From Agrobacterium vitis (lineage in GTDB: Bacteria > Pseudomonadota > Alphaproteobacteria > Rhizobiales > Rhizobiaceae), in the NCBI RefSeq assembly GCF_013426735.1, contig NZ_AP023272.1, positions 62,001 to 126,000 of the forward strand: 64,000 bases of DNA. The letters are read 5' to 3'. Made by a program: the position numbers and the translations under genes. Below the pieces are notes generated by a model. That model saw nothing but the letters and a program-made list of their open reading frames with translations, had not been told where the DNA came from and ran no database searches. Numbering within the stretch: position 1 is the first letter of the stretch; every line of letters starts with the position of its first letter. Below are positions 19,836-28,739 of the stretch, one piece after another.

Positions 19836-20530
19836 TGGATGCGCGCAATCGTTTGATCGTGGGGCTTGACGTCGCCACCGTCACTGAGGCGGAAAAACTG
19901 GTCTCGACGCTGGCCGAAGACGTGACTTTCTACAAGATCGGCTATCAACTGGCTTTTGCAGGCGGGCTGGAATTTGCCCGAGACCTCGCCCAAAGCGGCA
20001 AGAAGGTCTTCCTGGATATGAAACTGCTCGATATCGACAATACCGTCGCCTCGGCGGTGGAGAATATCGTCAGGATGGGCATGACCATGCTGACGCTGCA
20101 TGCCTATCCGAAAGCCATGCAAGCAGCCGTGGAAGCAGCCCAGGGATCGGGTCTCTGCCTGCTTGGCGTGACCGTCTTAACCTCGATGGATAACCAGGAT
20201 CTCAATGATGCCGGTTATCAAGGCGATGCCCGGTCGCTGGTTTTGAAGCGGGCCGCCCAGGCAAAAGAAAAAGGCATGGGCGGTATCGTATGCTCGGCGC
20301 AGGAAGCCCAGGCTGTGCGCGCCATTCTCGGCTCCGACATGGCCATTGTCACGCCCGGCATCCGCCCCGCGGGCAGTGATGCCGGTGACCAGAAACGGGT
20401 GATGACGCCAGCAGACGCCATCCATGCTGGCTCCAGCCATCTGGTTGTCGGCCGCCCGATCGTCAAGGCAGACGATCCAAGAGCCGCAACCCAGGTCATT
20501 CTCGCCGAAATGCAGGCCGCTTTCACCTGA
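19835..20530 (+). CDS. pyrF: Orotidine 5'-phosphate decarboxylase
   Basis: PyrF makes UMP from OMP, the last step of pyrimidine synthesis. The 231-residue product carries the catalytic D-x-K-x-x-D array as [10 protein letters not shown] (D61, K63, D66), the N-terminal LIVGLDV strand and the phosphate loop [17 protein letters not shown] with VVGRPI. Length is typical of bacterial PyrF. The ATG at 19835 overlaps the preceding stop by one base; an in-frame extension to 19568 would lie inside the neighbour and is rejected. Third gene of the pmtA operon; convergent with the beta-helix gene 19 bp away. Confidence 0.95.
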   Translation: MDARNRLIVGLDVATVTEAEKLVSTLAEDVTFYKIGYQLAFAGGLEFARDLAQSGKKVFLDMKLLDIDNTVASAVENIVRMGMTMLTLHAYPKAMQAAVEAAQGSGLCLLGVTVLTSMDNQDLNDAGYQGDARSLVLKRAAQAKEKGMGGIVCSAQEAQAVRAILGSDMAIVTPGIRPAGSDAGDQKRVMTPADAIHAGSSHLVVGRPIVKADDPRAATQVILAEMQAAFT

Positions 20531-20549
20531 CGTCTATGAGGAGCTGTCC

Positions 20550-21701
20550 TCAAGGCTTGATGCCATTGCCGCTCAACACATTGTTTTGGCCATTGTCGCG
20601 GATCAGGTCGGCGTCTCCACCAATGATCTGGTTGCCACTGACGGTGTTGAAATCCGCAAAGCTGTGGTTGTCGGCACCGCTACCGAAAGGGGCCGGCGGG
20701 TCCTGGTAGCAATAGAGATTGCGCCAGGCCTCCCGAGCATTCAGCCAGATGGCCGGGCGCGGGCGAAAAGCGTCCTGGTAGGTGAATTTATTATCGGCGA
20801 TCCGGTTATGCTGCGGGGTCTGGTGACGAATCGTGCCGCCCTCGCCGCAATTGCGATAGAGAAAAATACCGCCATGCTGCGCATTGGCGAAGCTATTGGC
20901 TTCGATGACATTATGCGCCGATCCGTCCACCGCGATCATTTCGCGGCTTCGCGTCGCCAGTTCGAACCTATTGCCTGAAATGGTGTTATGCGCGGTCTCC
21001 GCGTCGAGATAGATCGCCGATCCCTTGGTCTGCCCCTGGATGATTGAGTGCGAGAGGGTCACATGGGTGACACCGGGCGCGACATAAAGCGGGATTGGGC
21101 CATCGGCGACAATCGACAGATTATCCAGCACGATGCCGGACGGTGCGACCGACTGGGCATATTCCGTATGATTGCGATTGAGCGAGGATTGCCGCACCAG
21201 TTCCGCCTCGCCATTGGCACCAAGCCCCATGATGTGGATGGAACCGTAGATCTTGCAATTGCGGATCACGATGTCGTGCGGAACGCTCCAACTGCCATCA
21301 TCCTTGCGCAGCGAGGCAATGCGGATGGTGGGCGGCGCGCCCTTCGGCACGCTTCCTGGCAGGCCGATAACACCGCCATGGCAATCGATACTGACACCGC
21401 TGGAATCTGCCCCCAGCAATTCCAGGTTTTGCATCACCAGATCGTCATGGGTCAGGTCAACCTTGCAAGCCAGACGCAAGACGCTTTCGGCCTCAAGCGG
21501 CGTGTCGCGCAACGCGTCATAGACCGAGGGAGCGCAGGGCTTGGCAAGCGCGCCATGGCTGGCAGCCGGCGCGGAGGCCGCGACTGCACTGCCTTCCATC
21601 AGCGAGACGGTGGTAAAGGGGACCGGCAGCAAAGGAACGGACAATAGGAAAAACAACAGGACCGGCGTGAGCTTTGGAAGCCTGTTGATCTCCCTGCTCA
21701 T
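20550..21701 (-). CDS. Secreted right-handed beta-helix protein
   Basis: A 383-residue protein with a hydrophobic N-terminal segment (LTPVLLFFLLSVPLLPVPF) that looks like a signal peptide or anchor. The body has repeated short coils rich in Asn/Gly, such as HNTISGNRFEL, HNVIEANSFAN, HNRIADNKFTY and FNTVSGNQIIG, the hallmark of a parallel beta-helix (pectate-lyase or NosD-like fold). Paired cysteines (CAPS, CHGG, CKIYG, CGEG, CYQ) suggest disulfides and an exported location. No catalytic set of a known polysaccharide lyase was recognised. The ATG at 21701 is preferred over a GTG 11 codons upstream. Possible role in surface polysaccharide processing is inference. Confidence 0.7.
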   Translation of the reverse strand: MSREINRLPKLTPVLLFFLLSVPLLPVPFTTVSLMEGSAVAASAPAASHGALAKPCAPSVYDALRDTPLEAESVLRLACKVDLTHDDLVMQNLELLGADSSGVSIDCHGGVIGLPGSVPKGAPPTIRIASLRKDDGSWSVPHDIVIRNCKIYGSIHIMGLGANGEAELVRQSSLNRNHTEYAQSVAPSGIVLDNLSIVADGPIPLYVAPGVTHVTLSHSIIQGQTKGSAIYLDAETAHNTISGNRFELATRSREMIAVDGSAHNVIEANSFANAQHGGIFLYRNCGEGGTIRHQTPQHNRIADNKFTYQDAFRPRPAIWLNAREAWRNLYCYQDPPAPFGSGADNHSFADFNTVSGNQIIGGDADLIRDNGQNNVLSGNGIKP

Positions 21702-21859
21702 TTCATTGTGTATCAGGTTGCGGATATTGCCCACCTTGACCCCGTCTCCGATTGGCGACCCAGACGGGCTGGCTGTCGCGCTGGATTTGACAATGCCTCA
21801 TTCTTGCGGCCAAAGCCAAGGCCCCAAGACATCGCATAAGCGCCCTTTCCATTCTACCC

Positions 21860-21887
21860 GCCCATTGGCCGCCCATTGGCCGCCCAT
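21860..21887. repeat. Two and a half tandem copies of an 11-bp unit
   Basis: GCCCATTGGCC occurs twice in tandem, followed by a partial GCCCAT copy. It lies in the gap between the beta-helix gene and the DUF1330 gene, about 65 bp before the latter. Confidence 0.7.
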
Positions 21888-21952
21888 ACTGGCGGCTTGA
21901 CCTTGCCGCAAAATTCGCCGATCACCAAAGAGAAACCGAAAGAGGTGATTTG

Positions 21953-22243
21953 ATGGCAAAGGGATATTGGATCGCGCGCGTCGATGTGCGTGATGCGGAA
22001 CGCTACAAGGATTACGTCTCGACGGCAAAGCCGGCTTTTGAGCGTTTCGGTGCTGTCTTTCTGGCCCGTGGCGGCAAGACGGAGGCCGTGGAAGGCCAAA
22101 GCCGGGCCCGCAACGTGGTCATCGAGTTTCCGTCCTTTCAGGCCGCTTATGATTGCTATCACTCGCCGGAATATCAGGCCGCCGTCAAGATCCGCCAGGA
22201 AGTCGCCGACGGCGAGATTGTCTTGGTCGAAGGTAACCTTTGA
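21953..22243 (+). CDS. DUF1330 family protein
   Basis: A 96-residue protein matching the DUF1330 dimeric alpha-beta barrel family: MAKGYWIARVDVRDAERYKDY at the start, FLARGGKTEAVEG in the middle, and FPSFQAAYDCYHSPEYQAA toward the end. The family adopts a ferredoxin-like fold related to heme-degrading monooxygenases, but no function is established. The ATG at 21953 is preceded by AAGAGGTGA; a TTG one codon earlier is also in frame but less likely. Stand-alone gene, divergent from the beta-helix gene. Cytoplasmic. Confidence 0.85.
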   Translation: MAKGYWIARVDVRDAERYKDYVSTAKPAFERFGAVFLARGGKTEAVEGQSRARNVVIEFPSFQAAYDCYHSPEYQAAVKIRQEVADGEIVLVEGNL

Positions 22244-22264
22244 TCCCAGTTTCAAAGCGGTTCC

Positions 22265-22302
22265 ATTAACTCTGGTCCCAGACATTAACTCTTGTCCAAG
22301 AC
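22265..22302. repeat. Tandem 19-bp direct repeat
   Basis: Two adjacent 19-bp copies beginning ATTAACTCT and ending AGAC differ at two positions. They lie between the DUF1330 gene and the NDUFA9-like gene, about 95 bp before the latter. No known operator matches. Confidence 0.6.
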
Positions 22303-22396
22303 ATGGGACAGCATGATTCTGCTTCACCTCGCTGCGCATTAGCGATATGAGACAGCAGATGAATTGGTCTGATATTCCGATCCGCAGGAGCACTCT

Positions 22397-23374
22397 ATGA
22401 CGTTCGCAAATCTTCCGCCGCTCGTTACCGTTTTCGGAGGCTCCGGATTCGTGGGCAGGCATGTGGTGCGGGTGCTGGCCCAGCGCGGTTACCGGGTGCG
22501 CGTCGCCGTCCGCCGCCCCGATCTGGCGGGTTTCGTGCTGCCATTCGGCAATGTCGGACAGATTTCGCTGTCCCAGGCCAATCTGCGCTACCGCGACAGC
22601 GTCGCAAAGGCCGTTGAAGGCGCGTCAGTTGTCGTCAATTGCGTTGGCATCCTGCTAGAATCAGGCCGCAACAAGTTCGATGCCGTACAGGATTTTGGCG
22701 CCCGTGCCGTGGCCGAAGCAGCAACCGCTGCAGGTGCCAGGCTGGTGCATATCTCGGCCATCGGCGCCGATGCGAAATCCGCCTCCAGCTACGCAGCCAG
22801 CAAGGGCCGTGGCGAAGATGCCATCCGCCAGGTCGCGCCGGGCGCGGTCATCCTTCGGCCATCCATCGTTTTCGGCCCTGAGGACAGCTTCTTCAACAAG
22901 TTTGCCGCAATGGCCCGCCTGTCGCCCGTCCTACCCTTGATCGGCGGCGGCAAGACGAAATTCCAGCCGGTCTTCGTCGAAGACGTGGCCGAAGCCGTGG
23001 CCAAAGCCGTCGACGGCAAGGTGGCAGCCGGTCTCTTTGAGCTGGGCGGACCGGAAGTTCTGACCTTCCGGCAATGTCTTGAGGAAATGCTGCGGGTTAT
23101 CGACCGCACTAATCCGCTGGTGTCGCTGCCCTTCGGTATCGCTTCGCTGCTTGCCTCCGTCGCCTCGGCTATTCCGCTGATCACGCCGCCGCTGACCAAC
23201 GACCAGCTGACGCTGCTGAAAAGCGACAACGTCGTCTCCGAGGCCGCCAAGAAGGAAGGCCGGACGCTCACAGGCCTTGGTATTACGCCGACAGCTGTTG
23301 CCGCCGTGCTTCCCTCCTATCTCATCCATTTCCGTCCGCATGGGCAATATAGCCGCTCCGGCAAGGCAGCCTGA
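22397..23374 (+). CDS. NDUFA9-like atypical SDR / NAD(P)-binding protein
   Basis: A 325-residue Rossmann-fold protein of the atypical short-chain dehydrogenase class related to the 39-kDa complex I subunit NDUFA9. It has a dinucleotide loop VFGGSGFVGRHVV at residues 12-24, YRDSVAKAVEGASVVVNCVGIL, and HISAIGAD with S-x-Y-A-x-S-K-G-R-G replacing the classical YxxxK. The LGGPEVLTFRQCLEEML segment and the hydrophobic C-terminal part fit the family. In alphaproteobacteria this gene usually lies away from the nuo operon, as here; whether it joins complex I is not settled. A ribosome binding site-like AGGAGC lies about 8 bp before the ATG. Confidence 0.82.
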   Translation: MTFANLPPLVTVFGGSGFVGRHVVRVLAQRGYRVRVAVRRPDLAGFVLPFGNVGQISLSQANLRYRDSVAKAVEGASVVVNCVGILLESGRNKFDAVQDFGARAVAEAATAAGARLVHISAIGADAKSASSYAASKGRGEDAIRQVAPGAVILRPSIVFGPEDSFFNKFAAMARLSPVLPLIGGGKTKFQPVFVEDVAEAVAKAVDGKVAAGLFELGGPEVLTFRQCLEEMLRVIDRTNPLVSLPFGIASLLASVASAIPLITPPLTNDQLTLLKSDNVVSEAAKKEGRTLTGLGITPTAVAAVLPSYLIHFRPHGQYSRSGKAA

Positions 23375-23683
23375 TCGGCATCGGATTGAGAATCACTCTT
23401 GGGAATTGTTCATGCGCTCCATCCGGCGCATGAACGGCGGGTTAGAGTTGGTCAGGGGGAAGCTGAATCCAGCTTTCAAGGGACGACAAACTCTGTCTCC
23501 AGAATGGCTTTGGCTTTGTGTCGGCGTTGCACAAAAGACGCAGAAATTAATTAGTTTCATTAACTGCCAATTCAGCACATTCCGCTATTGATGTTGAGGT
23601 GGGCCATGCGTAAAGACGGATCAATGCATGGGGCCAGCGTTCTTCGCACCCGCCATTTCACATTCTTCTGAGGTACTGATTTC
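23375..23683. other. 309-bp gap with a terminator-like hairpin
   Basis: Near the left end, GTTCATGCGC (23408-23417) and GCGCATGAAC (23426-23435) form a perfect 10-bp stem with an 8-base loop, placed to end the NDUFA9-like transcript, although no T-tract follows. The rest is leader for the small secreted peptide gene and holds no other feature I recognise. Confidence 0.5.
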
Positions 23684-23836
23684 ATGGGCAAATCTATCGC
23701 ACTGTTTTTTGCGTGTGCGGCATTGGTTGTCATCGCAGGTTCCTTCGTCGCTCCCTCGACGGTCGCAGCTCGTAAGGGCAATTGCGCACCCGCCTACGGT
23801 GTTGACCCTTGCAGCACGGGCTCGATTGCCCGCTGA
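23684..23836 (+). CDS. Small secreted protein, 50 residues
   Basis: A short open frame not covered by longer genes. The first 29 residues read as a textbook signal peptide: MGKSIALFF, a hydrophobic core ACAALVVIAGSFVA, and a PSTVAA cleavage region. The predicted mature peptide is only about 21 residues, KGNCAPAYGVDPCSTGSIAR, with two cysteines that could form one disulfide. A GAGG ribosome binding site lies 10 bp upstream of the ATG. I do not recognise a family. The combination of a real ribosome binding site, signal peptide and two mature cysteines makes it likely to be translated. Confidence 0.6.
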   Translation: MGKSIALFFACAALVVIAGSFVAPSTVAARKGNCAPAYGVDPCSTGSIAR

Positions 23837-23981
23837 GACCTGCGGGGCATCCTGTTCACCGTCATAGACCCTTTCCGGGAACCGTAAAAAGCGGTTTTCC
23901 ATCAGGGTATGCGTAAAACAAAGAGATAGTTTCTCTCGTTTACGTTTCCGGAAGCGCGTTTCCATTTTTCTCTGAAAAACA

Positions 23982-24020
23982 CTACAGCGCCGTGCGTTCA
24001 TAAAACACGCGGCGCTGTAG
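23982..24020. repeat. Palindromic intergenic element of rhizobial type
   Basis: CTACAGCGCCG (23982-23992) and CGGCGCTGTAG (24010-24020) are perfect 11-bp inverted arms around a 17-base centre. The preceding stretch (about 23940-23980, with GTTTCC and TTTTTCTCTGAAAAA) resembles in style the element at 46021-46123. I recall such CTACAGCGCCGTGCG motifs from many rhizobial intergenic regions. It may also serve as terminator between the small peptide gene and convergent uppP. Confidence 0.6.
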
Positions 24021-24106
24021 GAATTCGTGTGCGTCACGCCGCCAATCGTTTGACGACGCGCCACAGGATGGGCAGGGCCCTCAAAACAAAGCCCCTTGGG
24101 TTTGTC

Positions 24107-24913
24107 TTACCCCCAGACCAGAAGGCCAATCAGGCCCACGACGCCGACGGCAATCCGCCACCAGGCAAAGGGTGCATAGCCGCGGCGGGAGACGAAATCG
24201 AGCAGTCCACGCACCACGAACAGCGCCGAAATGAACGCCGCAAGGAAGCCGACGCCGATCAGCAGGCCGTCATCCATGCTGAGCGCATTGCGGTTCTTGT
24301 AGAGATCCAGCACGAAGGCCCCCAACATGGTCGGCATCGCCAGGAAAAACGAAAATTCGGCGGCCGAACGCTTGTCTGTGCCCATCAGCAGCGAGCCAAC
24401 AATGGTTGCGCCCGAACGCGATGTGCCGGGAATCATCGCCAGGCACTGGAACAGGCCGATCTTCAGAGCCAGTGACAGCGGATAATCCATCACGTCGGTA
24501 TAGCGGGGCTTGAAGGTCATCCGGTCAACCCACAGGAGAATCACCCCGCCCAGGATCAGCATCACGCAGATCAGCATCGGGGTTTCAAACAGCACGGCCT
24601 TGATGAAGTCGTGGGCCAGCGCGCCAATGATGGCCGCGGGCAGGAAAGCCACCAGCACGGCCAGAACGAAATGGCGGCTTTTGGGATTGCTGGGCAAAGA
24701 CAGCGCAATCCCCAGCAATTTCTGGATATAGACAGCCAAAATAGCAAGAATGGCACCGAGCTGAATCAGCACTGCAAAGGTGTTTCCGGGCGATTTGAAG
24801 CCGAGAAAATGGCCGGCCAACAGCACATGCGCCGTCGAAGACACCGGGATGAATTCCGTAAGGCCCTCGATAAGACCGAGAAGAAGGGCGCTGACGATCG
24901 ATTGATCTTCCAT
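24107..24913 (-). CDS. uppP: Undecaprenyl-diphosphatase UppP (BacA)
   Basis: Integral inner-membrane phosphatase of 268 residues that recycles undecaprenyl pyrophosphate to the carrier lipid used for peptidoglycan and surface polysaccharides. The two family motifs are clear: [19 protein letters not shown] at residues 14-32 with its E and S-S-T-x-H, and [10 protein letters not shown] in the second half. About eight hydrophobic segments are predicted. Length is standard. This is the bacitracin-resistance BacA, not the symbiotic peptide transporter also called BacA in Sinorhizobium. Single gene, minus strand. Confidence 0.95.
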   Translation of the reverse strand: MEDQSIVSALLLGLIEGLTEFIPVSSTAHVLLAGHFLGFKSPGNTFAVLIQLGAILAILAVYIQKLLGIALSLPSNPKSRHFVLAVLVAFLPAAIIGALAHDFIKAVLFETPMLICVMLILGGVILLWVDRMTFKPRYTDVMDYPLSLALKIGLFQCLAMIPGTSRSGATIVGSLLMGTDKRSAAEFSFFLAMPTMLGAFVLDLYKNRNALSMDDGLLIGVGFLAAFISALFVVRGLLDFVSRRGYAPFAWWRIAVGVVGLIGLLVWG

Positions 24914-25086
24914 GGATTGTCCTTTGATAGGCGTGACAAGGAAAGCGATTCGCTTGTATGACGGAATGAAATTCCTATAGACGCAAGGTTGGCCCCCTGG
25001 CCAGATGTTATGGCCAGATGGAATGGCCAGCCAAGAGAAACCAGACAGCCCCGATCATCGCCCCCAACCGGAACAGTGCCCCATCA

Positions 25087-25779
25087 ATGCCCACTTTGTA
25101 TCACCATCCGATGTCAACCACGTCCCGCTTTGTCCGATTGATCCTGTCGGAATACGGTTTTCAGGCAGATCTGGTCGAAGAACAGACCTGGGAAAAGCGC
25201 CGGGAATTTCTCACGCTCAATCCCGCTGGCACCCTGCCCGTCTATGTCGATGACAATATGCGCACGCTCTGTGGCTGCACGGTCATCTCGGAATTCCTGG
25301 ACGAAACCCATGGCGTGTTGAAGAGGGACCGCCGGCTCTTGGCCGAAGACCCCTTCCAGCGCGCCGAAATCCGCCGGCTGGTGGACTGGTTCCTGCAAAA
25401 GATGGAACAGGACGTCACCCGGCCACTGGCCCGTGAGCGGGTGTTCAAATTGCAGATCCCCAACGGTCTCGGCGGCGGCGCACCGGATTCCAAGGTGCTA
25501 CGCACCGCCCGTGGCAATATTCGCCAGCACATGAAATATCTGAGCTGGCTGGCTGGCTCGCGCACGTGGCTGGCGGGTGACCGGCTGAGCTATGGCGATC
25601 TTGCTGCCGGTGCGGCGATATCGGTGCTGGATTACCTTGGCGAGATCGACTGGGCGGAGTCACCGATTGCCAAGGACTGGTATCAGCGGCTGAAATCACG
25701 CCCGTCGTTCCGACCGCTGCTGGCCGAACGGGTGCGCGGCCTCACCCCTGTTTCCCACTATGCGGATCTGGATTTCTGA
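25087..25779 (+). CDS. Glutathione S-transferase family protein
   Basis: A 230-residue GST-fold protein. The thioredoxin-like N-terminal domain starts [22 protein letters not shown], where the serine of STTSR could contact glutathione; [12 protein letters not shown] carries the cis-proline (residue about 52). The C-terminal helical domain includes [25 protein letters not shown], with the N-capping aspartate of the GST core. The substrate is unknown. The start at 25087 fits the family N-terminus; the frame is open to 25018 without a good ribosome binding site for either. It is 11 bp upstream of queG and likely cotranscribed. Confidence 0.85.
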   Translation: MPTLYHHPMSTTSRFVRLILSEYGFQADLVEEQTWEKRREFLTLNPAGTLPVYVDDNMRTLCGCTVISEFLDETHGVLKRDRRLLAEDPFQRAEIRRLVDWFLQKMEQDVTRPLARERVFKLQIPNGLGGGAPDSKVLRTARGNIRQHMKYLSWLAGSRTWLAGDRLSYGDLAAGAAISVLDYLGEIDWAESPIAKDWYQRLKSRPSFRPLLAERVRGLTPVSHYADLDF

Positions 25780-25790
25780 CGGAAAAAACC

Positions 25791-26963
25791 ATGATCAAGG
25801 AAAGCAGCCCTGAGCGGACGGCGGAAAAGGCCATGGCGCGGGCTGCAAAGCTTTCCGCCTTCATCCGCCAGGAAGCGGCGGACAAGGGTTTTGATCTCTG
25901 TCGGATCACCGGGCCGGAGAGCATTCCCCAGGCCCCTGCCCGGCTGATGGAGTTCGTGGACGCTGGCTATCACGGTACCATGGCCTGGATGGAGGAGACG
26001 CGCGAGCGGCGCGGCGATCCGAAAGTGCTGTGGCCGCAGGTCCGCTCCATCGTGATGTTCGGCCTGAATTACGGCCCTGAGACCGATCCGCGCTCTCTAC
26101 AGGCGCAGCCCGACAAGGCGGCGATTTCCGTCTACGCCCGCAACCGTGATTATCACGACATCATCAAGGGCAAGCTGAAGGACATCGCCACCCGCTTTGC
26201 CGCCCGGGCCGGTGAGGATGTAAAAGTCTTTGTCGATACAGCGCCTGTCATGGAAAAGCCGCTGGCCGCTGCTGCCGGGCTTGGCTGGCAGGGCAAGCAT
26301 ACCAATCTGGTTAGCCGCGAATACGGCTCCTGGCTGTTTCTCGGCAGTCTGTTCACCACCGCCGAGCTGGAACTGGACGCAGCGGAGCGCGACCATTGCG
26401 GCTCCTGCCGCGCCTGTCTCGACGCGTGCCCGACATCGGCCTTCCCTGCTCCCTACCAGATCGATGCCCGCCGCTGCATTTCCTATCTGACCATTGAGCA
26501 TAAGGGCGTGATCGATCGCGATCTGCGCCCGGCTTTCGGCAACCGGATCTATGGCTGCGACGATTGTCTGGCCGCCTGTCCCTGGAACAAGTTCGCGGCG
26601 CAAGCGCGCGAGATCAAGCTTCAGGCCCGAGAAGACCTGACGGCACCGGACATCGCCTTCTTCCTGACCCTTGACGATCCTGGCTTCCGCAGCCATTTCA
26701 GCGGTTCGCCGGTCAAGCGGATCGGACGTGACAGGTTTGTGCGCAATGTGCTGATCGCTGCTGGCAATTCGGGACTGTCAACGCTGATCACGCCCTGCTT
26801 GGACCTGCTCGCCGATCCCTCACCGGATGTGCGCGGCATGGCGGTCTGGGCATTGTCGCGCCTGATGGAGCCGCAAGCCTTTGGCGCTCTCGCACATTAT
26901 AGAGTGAATGAGCCCGATAGCGATGTCAGGGCGGAATGGATAGCAGCCGGAGTGACCCCATGA
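25791..26963 (+). CDS. queG: Epoxyqueuosine reductase QueG
   Basis: Cobalamin-dependent iron-sulfur enzyme that reduces epoxyqueuosine to queuosine in the anticodon of four tRNAs. The 390-residue product has the two [4Fe-4S] sets typical of QueG: C203, C206, C209 and C213 in [13 protein letters not shown], and C229, C256, C259 and C263 in RRCISY and [12 protein letters not shown]. The likely catalytic aspartate is in VDTAPVMEK (D149). A HEAT-like C-terminal domain is present ([17 protein letters not shown]). Its stop overlaps the start of the next SDR gene by four bases (ATGA). Confidence 0.95.
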   Translation: MIKESSPERTAEKAMARAAKLSAFIRQEAADKGFDLCRITGPESIPQAPARLMEFVDAGYHGTMAWMEETRERRGDPKVLWPQVRSIVMFGLNYGPETDPRSLQAQPDKAAISVYARNRDYHDIIKGKLKDIATRFAARAGEDVKVFVDTAPVMEKPLAAAAGLGWQGKHTNLVSREYGSWLFLGSLFTTAELELDAAERDHCGSCRACLDACPTSAFPAPYQIDARRCISYLTIEHKGVIDRDLRPAFGNRIYGCDDCLAACPWNKFAAQAREIKLQAREDLTAPDIAFFLTLDDPGFRSHFSGSPVKRIGRDRFVRNVLIAAGNSGLSTLITPCLDLLADPSPDVRGMAVWALSRLMEPQAFGALAHYRVNEPDSDVRAEWIAAGVTP

Positions 26964-27838
26964 GACTGATGATTTTCGGTGCTGGATATTCCGGCAAGGC
27001 GATTGGCCAGCATTTTATCCAGCAGTGCATTCCCGTCAGTGGCACGACGCGCTCACCGGCAAAGGCCAAGGCTTTGAGCGATCTCGGCATCGAACCACTG
27101 GTTTTTGACGGCCAACGTCTTTCAGACGAGATCATCCAGGCCATGGCCTGCGCCACCCATGTCGTCCAGTCGATTGCTCCAGGCAGCGACGGCGACCCTC
27201 TGCTGCGGCTGACGGAGGGCCAGGTGAAGACATGGATGCCCAAAGTGCAATGGCTGGCCTATCTATCGACCGTCGGCGTCTATGGCGACCATCAGGGTGC
27301 CTGGGTGGATGAAGACACGGTCTGCAAGCCTGTCTCGGTACGATCCAAAGAGCGAGTGGAGGCAGAACAGGCCTGGGAGAGCGCCGCACTTGCAGCAGGT
27401 GTGCCGCTCTCGACGCTGCGGCTGTCAGGCATTTACGGGCCGGGTCGCAATGGTCTTGTCAACATGGCCGAAGGCACCGCCCGGCGTCTGGTGAAAAAGG
27501 ATCAGGTGTTCAACCGGATCCGCGTCGAAGATATTGCCTCAGCCACCTGGTTTCTGGCCGGGCGAAACGAACAGGGGATCTTCAATATCACCGACCACGA
27601 ACCCGCCCCGCCACAGGATGTGGTGGCAGAGGCCGCAAGGTTGATGGGGATCGAGCCGCCGCCGGAACAAGCGTTCGAAACGGCAGAGCTGTCGCCGATG
27701 GCGCGGTCCTTTTACGGTGAGAATAAGCGGGTAAGGAATGCCAAGGTCCGGGCGCTGGGCTTTGCCTTTGCCTATCCCGATTACCGGGTTTCACTCCACC
27801 AACTGTGGACATCGGGGCTCTGGAAAGTCAGCACCTGA
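26960..27838 (+). CDS. SDR-family NAD(P)-dependent protein (YeeZ-like)
   Basis: A 292-residue extended/atypical short-chain dehydrogenase-like protein with the dinucleotide motif [12 protein letters not shown] at residues 5-16 and the [17 protein letters not shown] segment typical of the epimerase branch. The classic YxxxK is not clear. Related proteins are annotated as YeeZ or SDR family with unknown substrate. The ATG at 26960 overlaps the queG stop by four bases, so the pair is translationally coupled; a longer start nine codons up would overlap queG further. It ends just before an A/T-rich promoter region. Confidence 0.8.
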   Translation: MRLMIFGAGYSGKAIGQHFIQQCIPVSGTTRSPAKAKALSDLGIEPLVFDGQRLSDEIIQAMACATHVVQSIAPGSDGDPLLRLTEGQVKTWMPKVQWLAYLSTVGVYGDHQGAWVDEDTVCKPVSVRSKERVEAEQAWESAALAAGVPLSTLRLSGIYGPGRNGLVNMAEGTARRLVKKDQVFNRIRVEDIASATWFLAGRNEQGIFNITDHEPAPPQDVVAEAARLMGIEPPPEQAFETAELSPMARSFYGENKRVRNAKVRALGFAFAYPDYRVSLHQLWTSGLWKVST

Positions 27839-28148
27839 ACTTTCATTTCACAATTCCCCTCCATTTCGCTCAAAAATTGCGCCAATTTTGCCATATTCTA
27901 CTGAGCACTCCAGCATTTGAAGCGTATTTTTTCGATACAACGGAAAAATATTTCGTGATCGATTCAAATTCCCATAGCCCGCAATATTTTTGCGTTTTTA
28001 GGCTGTTTTTAAACAGTTTTTCTAAATTCCTTCCAAAACGTTAATTTCACCCTATCATCACAAATATATCTTAACGTAACATTCCGTGATCGACCAAGGC
28101 ACTTTTTTGCCATTTTTGACCACCTTTAAGCCTCCCTACGCAAATTTC
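27839..28148. other. A/T-rich 310-bp promoter region upstream of the RlpA-like gene
   Basis: This gap is much richer in A and T than its neighbours, with many T runs. CTGTTT (28003-28008) and AAACAG (28011-28016) form a short palindrome that may be an operator. The frame of the RlpA-like gene is open from 28086, but the signal peptide argues for the later start at 28149. No RNA gene was recognised. Confidence 0.45.
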
Positions 28149-28541
28149 ATGTCAGAAATAGCAAAGGGAAACGAAAACTTGGTGCCTTTAAGTCGGTCAG
28201 TCCTCATCGCAGCAGCTATTACCTCTTTTGTTGCTTTCAGCCCTATCCAGGCCTTTGCAGCAAATGGCTGCGGTGGCGCTTCCTGGTATGCCCTATACTC
28301 GCGCACTGCTTCCGGCGAACGCATGAACCCCACCACATTGACCGCCGCTCACAAGTGGCTGCCCTTCGGCTCCAAGGTCAAAGTCACCAATCGCAACAAC
28401 GGCAAGACCGTCGTAGTGCGGATCAATGATCGCGGTCCGTTCATCAAGGGCCGGGTGCTGGATCTCTCGAAGGCCGCAGCCGCCGATATCGGCATGGTCG
28501 GCAGCGGCACTGCCAAGGTCTGCTACGAGCTGATCGGCTAG
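28149..28541 (+). CDS. RlpA-like double-psi beta-barrel protein, secreted
   Basis: A 130-residue exported protein. The N-terminus carries a signal peptide ([18 protein letters not shown], cleavage near IQAFA-ANG). The mature part is a single RlpA-type double-psi beta-barrel: [38 protein letters not shown] and [11 protein letters not shown] followed by GRVLDLS. The DRGPF / DLS pair matches the catalytic region of RlpA, which cleaves glycan strands lacking stem peptides. There is no SPOR domain and no lipobox, so this is a short free periplasmic version. Two cysteines (GCGG near the barrel start, KVCYE at the end) may pair. Confidence 0.85.
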   Translation: MSEIAKGNENLVPLSRSVLIAAAITSFVAFSPIQAFAANGCGGASWYALYSRTASGERMNPTTLTAAHKWLPFGSKVKVTNRNNGKTVVVRINDRGPFIKGRVLDLSKAAAADIGMVGSGTAKVCYELIG

Positions 28542-28739
28542 GATTTGTTGATGTTCAGGCCTGGTCGGCTGCAAAAGGCACATGAGTTAAACACCGACAA
28601 AGATACGCTGTTATCCTGATACGTATTGCTTCTGTCGAAAATCTGCCCCCACTTTTTGGTAGTCTTCAGTAACGCAGCTTGCCCCAACGGCATTTCATCG
28701 CTACCACGCAAGGTCTGATGGATCACCAAGGAGAAGACC

